From Corallium rubrum (taxonomy: Eukaryota > Cnidaria > Anthozoa > Scleralcyonacea > Coralliidae), in NCBI GenBank assembly GCA_964035015.1, contig OZ036007.1, forward strand, positions 8,900,593 through 8,964,592: a stretch of DNA of 64,000 bases. Reading direction: 5' to 3'. Below are positions 32,629 to 64,000 of this stretch, one piece after another. Each line of letters opens with the position of its first letter. The first letter of the stretch is position 1. The notes beneath the pieces are model-generated. The model was not told where the DNA came from. It saw only the letters and a list, made by a program, of their open reading frames with translations, and ran no database searches. Position numbers and translations under genes: made by a program.

Positions 32629-35558
32629 TTACAGGGCTAAGATATTCGAATGGCACATTGGGCATTTGTTCTGAACTTTCAGCCATTTCCGCAGACACAG
32701 ATTGTGGAAATAATGCCGACAAGGCGTCACTCGGGCAGACTTAAGCTCTTCCAGGCAAATTGGACAGACATCTTCCAGGGAGTTGATTTCAGCTGGGCTG
32801 GCCTCTGGCAACCCATTCAGCTTTTGATAAACTTGATGTCTTTTCCGAAGACTCTGCCACCCCTCCCTAGCTGGTTGCCAAATATTAACGTAAATATGTA
32901 ACAAGGCCATTGTAATTTGAAACAAGGTCCATTCCAATGTGAAGTCGCACAAACGATAGCACAATACAGCTGCAATCACTCCAAACTCAAACACTCGACA
33001 CGCACCATTCACATAGTACACATAATCATCAAGTTCTTCCCAGACCCCTTCATGTCGGGCATCATAGCAGTACAGACAGTACAGCACCAAGGCAGCGACT
33101 ATCTGTGCAATTGTTATAATATTTGGAGTCATGAACGGAATCCTGTCTTTCATTTCGTAAACACTAAATGCTAAGTAAAATGCTGAGATGAGCAAGAAGA
33201 AGATGAAACCTAGAACACGTAAATGTTTTCGAATACCAGCAGTTTGAAGAGAACTTAGAGCCAATAAAACAGGTTCAACTACCTCAAACGCAGACCTGAT
33301 CAATGCGGCCAACAACAGGTAAAATATTAGCTCGAGCAAGTACATTTTTCGACTGGGATCACAGCTTGCTACACCTGTGTACAAGGCAAGGAAGAAAAAG
33401 CCGCAAGCCTCACGGACACCAGAGGGTGAGGCATTTGATTCCTCTGCTGGAATGTGGTCTTCATGGTAGTAGTTCTTCACATGCATTAGGATAACATTAC
33501 AAATTCTATAAATGATGAAGCACATACTTAACATGGTCAAAAGCGATGTACAGCTGTGGGCTACGGAGCTGAATACCAGAATGGGGATAGACATTGGTTG
33601 TGTGGAACAGAAGAGATGCACTGTGAAGTTGATACAATATACCATCATCCAAAAGACTGTCAGGGTATCAGCAACATAGAGCCTTCGCCAGTGAAAGACA
33701 AATAAAACAGTCCAACCATACATACGATACATCCACTTTGCAATCTTAAAAGTACTCCAAGTGCAGTTTATAATGTTCAAGATGCATGCATAGATAGCAT
33801 GTAATGCCAGGTAGGCTGACACAAAGACCAATGTGCAAATAAAAAATGGTGGCTGCTCAGACTCCTTTGCAAACCATAAATGATGAATTATTATAGGAGC
33901 TGTAGAAAATGCAAATGCTATTGGCTTTTTTGTATAGAAAGCTCTGGAGTACAAAATAATGGATGCTATGTAGAAGACCCATGCTCCAACTACAATCGGA
34001 AAGAGGATGAACACATCCCAAAATGAAACACCAGTTTTGCGAGTCAGCAATGAGCCCCCAAAGTCAATTGTGTTGTATAGGTTTAGGTACAATATGAAAG
34101 TCATATCAACCACGAACAAAATGGAATGGTAGACAGATGATAACTGCTCTTGATGCAGCAAGAAACACCAAAGACTAGCAACAATGCCTAAGAATGTGGA
34201 AAAAAATAGATAATTTTAAATATATTTCTTTCAAATAATTCAGTGAAAAGGTATACATGTAGTATATACAGTTGTTGGCACCTAAGCGTGTACACAATTG
34301 TTCTAAATTTAAGCCAAAGTTAACCATTTTGAAATCAAAGTGGGATTAGTGAGACATGATTGGCTAAGGGTATATTAATGTGACAATAATGTATTGGTTC
34401 AAATGTATTGAATGAAAATCTGATATATTTCCAAAGTAAACATTTAACTTTGACATTGATAATATAAAACATGCTTTGACAGGTGGTGTACATGCCTAGG
34501 TGCCAATGACTGTTCAAATTTATCTTGCTTTATATAAACTTTCCAATCAATTTTCTCTGCTTAAACAGTTTATTCCTAAAGGTTGTTGATAAACCTGAGC
34601 AGTTAGGCGTGTAAATTGGATAAGTCTATACAATACTTATGTGATGATATTTCACTAACCCATTCCAAGGACTATGCCCATTCATGCCGAGGCCAGCCTC
34701 AAATACTATTGCCTGCACCACAGATGACTAAATTAGTCATCTGCAGCACAGGCCAGCCTCAAACAGCCCCCTTCCCTACACTGAATCTAAAATCATCTGG
34801 CATTAGCCAGTACATAATAATAAAGGCCCTACTCAGCAGGAATGAGTTCAGTTCAGGGCAACTCCCTTCATACTTTCTCTTTCAATATTTCTAGATTTAA
34901 AATATTTAAAATAATTTTTGTTCTTGTTTTTTTATTCAAGTTTACCACCCAAGTGGATTTATACTGTCTTGATCTGAAACAAAATTTTGTATTAGCCAGA
35001 AATTCAGAATAATTTAACAGACGTTTACGTCACTAAACAAACACAGAAACACTTCAAATCTTCAATCCCTTTTTCCAGGAAATAAAAATTTAAAGGGAAA
35101 TTGAAATTACGAGATTTTAATATGTACTATGAAATCTATAACTGTTTTGTCGAGTAAGGGTATTTATTACTAATTTCAGTACATTTTACGAAGAAAAGGT
35201 TGATTTGAATATTTCACAGAGGGGCCACAGACTTAGCATATAGATTCGCCAGACACATAACTACCGTCTGATTTGTTATCGAAATCTTTCGCAAATATTC
35301 TTGTCTTATGATATTTTTGCCCACTTTCGCAATAAAAATGAAGTCAGAATACACCACAGCAGTAATAGAATAAATTTTTAACGAAATGGGTTCGTAGAAA
35401 CATCAATTAACCAAAAAATAGTAAGACTTACCCATGAACTGAAATAGTCGGCCATAGTACAACCATTGGTCAAAAAACTGCGTCTCCAAGGTAAGAAAAA
35501 GCTCCAGTAAGAGCACAAACGGAAGCCGAGAACCAACTTCTATATCCTTTGCTGGCAT
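32629..35558 (-). CDS. TRC8/RNF145-like multipass RING-H2 E3 ubiquitin ligase
   Basis: The model is complement(join(32629-34187, 35432-35558)), 561 residues, with junctions at GTAAGT and TTCTTAG in phase. Exon 1 starts MPAKDIEVGSR. The body has roughly ten or more hydrophobic segments typical of TRC8 (RNF139) and RNF145. The C-terminus carries a C3H2C3 RING: CPIC, then CRHYFH, CLRKWL and CPMC, eight residues from the end. TRC8-family proteins are ER membrane ubiquitin ligases that act in sterol sensing and ER protein turnover. Which paralogue this represents is not settled. It is divergent from PUF60, with start codons 242 bp apart. The 1.2-kb intron shows no recognised mobile element. Confidence 0.9.
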
Positions 35559-35800
35559 TTTTGGGCTTCTGAACCAAATTTCATCTGTATTTAGGCCACA
35601 GAAAGTGCAAGAGACGAACGCCTTTGGAAGCTTTCCCCGTTCCTTCCTTTTATAAAGATGTCGTGTTTTCTTTCAGGCTTTTTCAGGCCCAGTAATTTCA
35701 ACCAATCAGATCGCTTGTTTTGCTCTACGTCATAAGACGTCACAAAAACGCGCACGTGCCTCGCTACCACGCAGAAATTCAAGTCAAAGAACACGCAAAG
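35559..35800. promoter_or_regulatory. Bidirectional promoter between TRC8-like gene and PUF60
   Basis: Only 242 bp separate the two start codons. The stretch is CpG-richer than its flanks. It holds TACGTCA and GACGTCAC (CRE/ATF-like) followed by GCACGTGC (E-box) near 35727-35760. No TATA box is evident. Head-to-head housekeeping genes commonly share such promoters. Confidence 0.65.
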
Positions 35801-60000
<24,200 letters not shown>

Positions 60001-60189
60001 GAGAGAAACAACCTTTCACCTTCATGAAACGTTAGCGAGAAATATTGAGGAGAAAGGAGAAATGCTTTGTAGAGTTGTAGACGATGGATTCAAGCCATTG
60101 CAAATTAGCCAAGCATCACCATCCTTATTCAAGTTGTGCAAACTTTGTATCTGAAGATTTATGTCGAAGTCTAGTTACCAGTCATTGAT

Positions 60190-60611
60190 TTTGTTAAAGT
60201 GTCTATGAAGTGAAAAATACGTTGGCATTTTTGTTGTTTTATTGTACGAAGAGAATCTGATGCGTAGTTTTCGCCCTATCAACTCTCAAAATTTGCCGTG
60301 GATAGTTTGTTTTGGCGAAATTTGGGCTTCTTGATAACAATGCCTTATGACGTACGCAGATGGATCATTAATAGTGAAATCTATTGTTCTTATGCATAGT
60401 TGACCATCTGCGTACGTCATAAGCATTGTTTCCGAAAGCCCAATTTTTCTCAAAGAACGAACTAGCCATGGCAAACTTTGAGACTTAATAGCGCGAAAAC
60501 TACGCATCAGATTCTCTTGAAATTTTCAGTGAGTGCTCCTGCCATGCTCCTCTGTACAATAAAACAACAAAAATGCCAACGAATTTTTCATTTCATAGAC
60601 ACTTTAACAAA
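60190..60611. mobile_element. Near-perfect palindromic MITE after PUF60
   Basis: The two ~205-bp arms are near-complementary end to end (TTTGTTAAAGTG ends; GACGTACGCAGATGG flanking the centre at about 60400). It starts 190 bp after the PUF60 stop codon and so may be transcribed in the 3' untranslated region. No coding frame is supported. Confidence 0.82.
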
Positions 60612-60791
60612 GTCAAAAACACATACCTGTTTAACTCTTCTCATAATAATTTGTACCATTTATAAAGTTGTTCTCTTCTGAAAATGTTGTTGGTAATGTT
60701 GCTGCATAATTTTAAAGATATTACGATAGTTGATAATTGTTCGAAGTTTCATTCCGAAATTCTCCAAAACAAAGTTGTATTTTACTTGCGA

Positions 60792-60932
60792 AGTTTGTAT
60801 TTTGGAGCGCCGCCATTAAATTGGCCGTGTTTGAGAAGAATGAGTTGAGGAGAGCTTATGACATCTTAAGCTTCCTCGACTCATTCTCCTCACGCTCGGC
60901 CACTTTAATGGCGGCGCTCCAAAATACAAACT
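60792..60932. mobile_element. Palindromic MITE (AGTTTGTATTTTGGAGCG ends)
   Basis: AGTTTGTATTTTGGAGCGCC pairs with its complement at the right; arms include GCCGCCATTAA. No duplication is clear. Confidence 0.75.
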
Positions 60933-61057
60933 ACCACCTTTTCTTCAACGAATTGAAATGAAATTTTGAAATGAAATTTTGCAATTTTACTAACTACCAT
61001 ATCCTCGTTGATTATGCAAAAAACATTGCCAACATATTTTCATCAGAGAACCACTTA

Positions 61058-61198
61058 AGGCGGTTTTCCACTTGGCGAAAAATGTCGCGCGAAGCGACAT
61101 TTTCTTTTGTCTCGCAAGCTCTCGAGTGGAACTAATTAGCCAAGACAAAAGAAAAATGTCGAGTCGGTCGACAAATGTCGCCTAGTGGAAAACCGCCT
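61058..61198. mobile_element. Harbinger-type MITE, 141 bp
   Basis: AGGCGGTTTTCCACT ends with a TTA duplication (61055-61057 and 61199-61201). The arms contain AAATGTCG words in both directions. Confidence 0.82.
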
Positions 61199-61475
61199 TT
61201 AGATTATTGAACACGAAATTTTCATGAGGTAATAAATAGTTGATGAAGGCGCAGCCCAAATCAAGTATTTCGTAAAAATTTCGAACGAATAATCTAATTG
61301 TTTTAGTAGAAACTAACTTGCGTACTTAGTTCTTCAGGATTAAACAAAAAAGACACGAAGACAAGAAACGAAGCATAATTGTTTCCGTAGTCTTCGGCGT
61401 CGCCATCTTGAATTTTCCTTCTTGACCGCGCGGGTCCTGGTAATCAATTTCCTTACTCGCCGTCTCGACCAATAT

Positions 61476-61666
61476 CAATCTCGTTCCCCTTACCCAGCGG
61501 GCGGGAAACGAGAGGCTCTGGGATAATCCGTTCAGGCCATCACAGGATTCTTGTTATCCGGAAGAAGAGTAATCATGTTCATCAACCAATGAAATATCGA
61601 TGTGAAACGGATTATCCCAGTCTCTCGTTTCCCGGGTGGGGAACGTGGGCTCTGGGAACGAGATTG
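61476..61666. mobile_element. Mutator-type MITE, 191 bp
   Basis: CAATCTCGTTCCC ends with a perfect 9-bp duplication GACCAATAT (61467-61475 and 61667-61675). The inner arms include GGGAAACGAGAG. The end sequence is close to that of the 603-bp element at 56968. Confidence 0.85.
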
Positions 61667-62043
61667 GACCAATATATATCGAGTAGAGTAGCCAATCAGA
61701 TTGCAGCGTTTGCAATAGTATACTATAGCGGTCAGTCGTAGAAACTAATGTTTTGTTAATTATGCGAGAGAAGTTATGTTAATTCATGCTAGTATTTTGT
61801 AATAGAAAAAGTTGATCCTTATATCATATACATCATACATATATATCTCATTTGTAGATTATTTTTCCCTTCACATTGCTAAGTTTACTGTAGATATTTT
61901 ATGGATATAAGTCGAGTTTATACTATACCATTAAAAACCAAAAACGTTCCTCCAATGCTGTTTGATGTGATATTGTATTTCTCTTGCTGTGTGCTATTGA
62001 ACTGGGTTGCGTTCATTTGTAGTGATGATCACTAGTCATCTAC

Positions 62044-63934
62044 TTAAGATTCTTCTGGTGAAAGGATAGACTCCAGTTCACCAGATTCATGAAGTTCCTG
62101 AAGATAGTAAAAAAGGAACCAAACATCTCAATGCAAACTCATTAATAATTCATGAGGAAAACACAAAGAAAATCAGTACCGTGTCGGTGGTTTGAAAGAA
62201 ATTACATAAATTAAGCAAACTTTTACCCCGTTTTTCTCTTAAAATACTGACTTGTTTGAGATGCTATTATCATACACTCGGAGGAGTGTTTCATCAGGAT
62301 ATCCAAACACTTCGAAGTTTGTTCAAAAAGCTCGGCTTCGCCTCAGTTTTCAACAAACGTCTCAGTGTTTGGATATCCTGATGAAACACTCCTCCGAGTG
62401 CATTAAAGACTTATTATTATATGGCAAGCGTCACTTCCGGTGAAATAGCGCGCTGTGATTGGCTTAGAAACATTTTTAGCGGTCCATTACTTTCCCGTAA
62501 TGGACCAGCGGTCTATTACGGGAAAAAACAAAACAAATTTCTTATCAGCCATGTTGTTTGCAACTAAACAACGAAAGAAAACCGCAAGAATTTTGTGAAT
62601 TCAACAACCTGAGGACTAAATTATGTATGATTGGGACGAGAGCAATCTGGAAGCGAGTTTAGGAGTCCGAAAGCGACGACAACAAAAGCAACAACATTGA
62701 AAACGATGAGTTCATGTCACACGCTCAAGGTCACACTAAACTGACTAAAGTACGTATCATGACAAGGTATAAATGTAAGGTTTGTTGTTTCAAAATGCCA
62801 TATAATAAACTTTTTATTAACCTCGCTTGCTCGGTCTTTACAGAGAAATATCAGACCTCGGTCTTTGTGTACAAACCTCGCCCTACGGGCTCGGTCTGTA
62901 CCAAAAAGACCTCGGTCCGATATTTCTCTGTAAAGACCTCGCGTTCGGTTAATAAGAAGTTATTAACCGAGTGCGAGGTCTGTATGGGAAAGTGTTTGCC
63001 TGAGGTTTTCGTACAGACCGAGCGACGAAGGAGCGAGGTTTGTGCGAGAAAACCGAGGGCAAATACTTTCCAGTATAGACCGAGCAAACGAGGTTAATAA
63101 GGAATTTATTATATGGCTATTGGTTCATTTTATTTTTAAGCTTCGAGCGTTGTTTTCGTCTTCGGAGTATGCTGTTTACCTTACCTGTTGACTTTTTCGT
63201 GTCGCTTCTTGGCCTTCTTGTTTACACCAGTTCGGCTTTTGTCGTGTTTTTAGATAAACAGCTTTAAAGAAAACCAGCAGTGATGTTCCAACACATTTTA
63301 TTGTTCAGAATATTTGAATAAAGATACCTATTTCTCTTTTATTTGTATTCAAATCAACTCAGAAATGTTCCCGCCGAAACTTACAGGGCCGAGAAAAAAG
63401 CGTATTGACCGGTCGGTCAATATCGTAAAATCCCGACCTCTCAGGAACCAATCAGCGTGCGTCGTTTTGCGTACGGACCGGAAATCAAACCCATATAATA
63501 AGATATATTACATGAAAAAGACTCAGAGCTACAATCGGAAAGTGTCGCACAGTAGAACAATAATAATAACCTTTTACAGTCAAACCGAATGTTCTTTCCT
63601 GCGAGATAGCAACATTGTAATGTTGATTGCAAACGCTACATGGTGAAGTATCGAACTTCACATAACATGAAGTTTACTCAGAGTTAATTGTTCTGACTTT
63701 CAATAGAACTTCATATTATGTGAGGTTCGATATTTAAAATGCGAATTTTTAGCAACTTGCTAAGTGCAACGTTGCTATCAATATTGCAAGATCGCGCGGG
63801 AAAGAACATCCGGTCTGACTAATTTTAGAAATGATTTTTACCTTTGCGATATCAATTCCTCCTATTAGTTCTCCACCGACATAAAGTTGAGGAAATGTTG
63901 GCCACTTCGAATAAACCTTGATCCCCTCACGAAC
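62044..63934 (-). CDS. GLRX3: GLRX3-type monothiol glutaredoxin, last two exons (partial)
   Basis: The model is complement(join(62044-62097, 63842-63934)), phase 0 at both ends. The upstream exon encodes 31 residues: [20 protein letters not shown] then [11 protein letters not shown]. The last exon encodes [17 protein letters not shown] and a TAA. WPT(F/Y)PQLYV followed by GGxDI and ELxESGEL is the hallmark of the glutaredoxin domain of GLRX3/PICOT, a cytosolic iron-sulfur carrier. The CGFS active site would lie in an exon beyond the window's right end. Other monothiol glutaredoxins share part of this motif, so the paralogue is likely, not certain. It is convergent with PUF60. The intron holds the 62412-63501 MITE composite. 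Confidence 0.8.
62120..62411. repeat. Foldback element, inverse copy of 36586-36880
   Basis: Carries the TCATTAATAATTCATGAGGA end and the GGAGTGTTTCATCAGGATAT arm twice in inverted positions. It lies in the glutaredoxin intron. Confidence 0.75.
62412..63501. mobile_element. MITE composite with TATTATATGG ends
   Basis: Ends TATTATATGG and CCATATAATA with TTCCGG just inside. A second foldback with GCCATATAATAAA ends (about 62797-63117) is nested in it, rich in GACCTCG/CGAGGT words. Its two halves are found separately in PUF60 intron 6. Confidence 0.7.
63579..63820. mobile_element. Palindromic MITE next to glutaredoxin exon
   Basis: AGTCAAACCGAATGTTCTTT and its near-complement at the right end, with a second inner pairing (TATCGAACTTCACATAA). 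It ends about 20 bp from the exon 63842-63934. Confidence 0.75.
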
Positions 63935-64000
63935 CTGAGAGAGAAAATTTGCGTTTCATCAGAAAAGCTGGCTGGCTGGCTGGCTCCCTCCCTTCCTCCC

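Overview
This is animal nuclear DNA, most likely from an invertebrate and plausibly a cnidarian. Genes have GT-AG introns and sit in a dense matrix of transposons, foldback elements and satellites. The kinase fragment, the hemicentin-like gene and the mix of Penelope-like, hAT, Harbinger-like and integrase-type elements fit an anthozoan best. That placement is inference; no species is identified.

Five host genes can be supported. (1) 4155-10926 (+): a secreted hemicentin-like von Willebrand A protein, modelled in four phase-consistent exons. (2) 25025-25939 (+): an intronless, basic, coiled-coil-rich protein of unknown function. (3) 32629-35558 (-): a TRC8/RNF145-like multipass RING-H2 ubiquitin ligase in two exons. 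(4) 35801-60000 (+): the splicing factor PUF60 in twelve exons, giving 623 residues with every phase consistent. It starts 242 bp from gene 3 across a shared CpG-containing promoter. (5) 62044-63934 (-): the last two exons of a GLRX3-type glutaredoxin, convergent with PUF60.

The rest is mobile and repetitive. At 12979-22199 lies a 9.2-kb element with ~407-bp terminal inverted repeats (TIRs), a perfect 6-bp target duplication and a broken integrase gene. Inside it sits a head-to-head Penelope-like retroelement carrying two hammerhead ribozymes. One arm of that is interrupted by a hAT-like element that carries a fragment of a protein kinase gene. A second short element with TA-starting TIRs and a 6-bp duplication (47921-49388) lies in a PUF60 intron. 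The same gene hosts an antisense non-LTR retrotransposon (LINE, 50027-53955) with a 14-bp duplication, a 1.7-kb 43-bp satellite, a 1.9-kb array of ~128-bp units and a 1.4-kb purine-strand array. Further hammerhead-type motifs occur at 8.2, 23.6 and 43.8 kb.

Coordinates of exons and duplications were read by eye; repeat boundaries without a target duplication are approximate.
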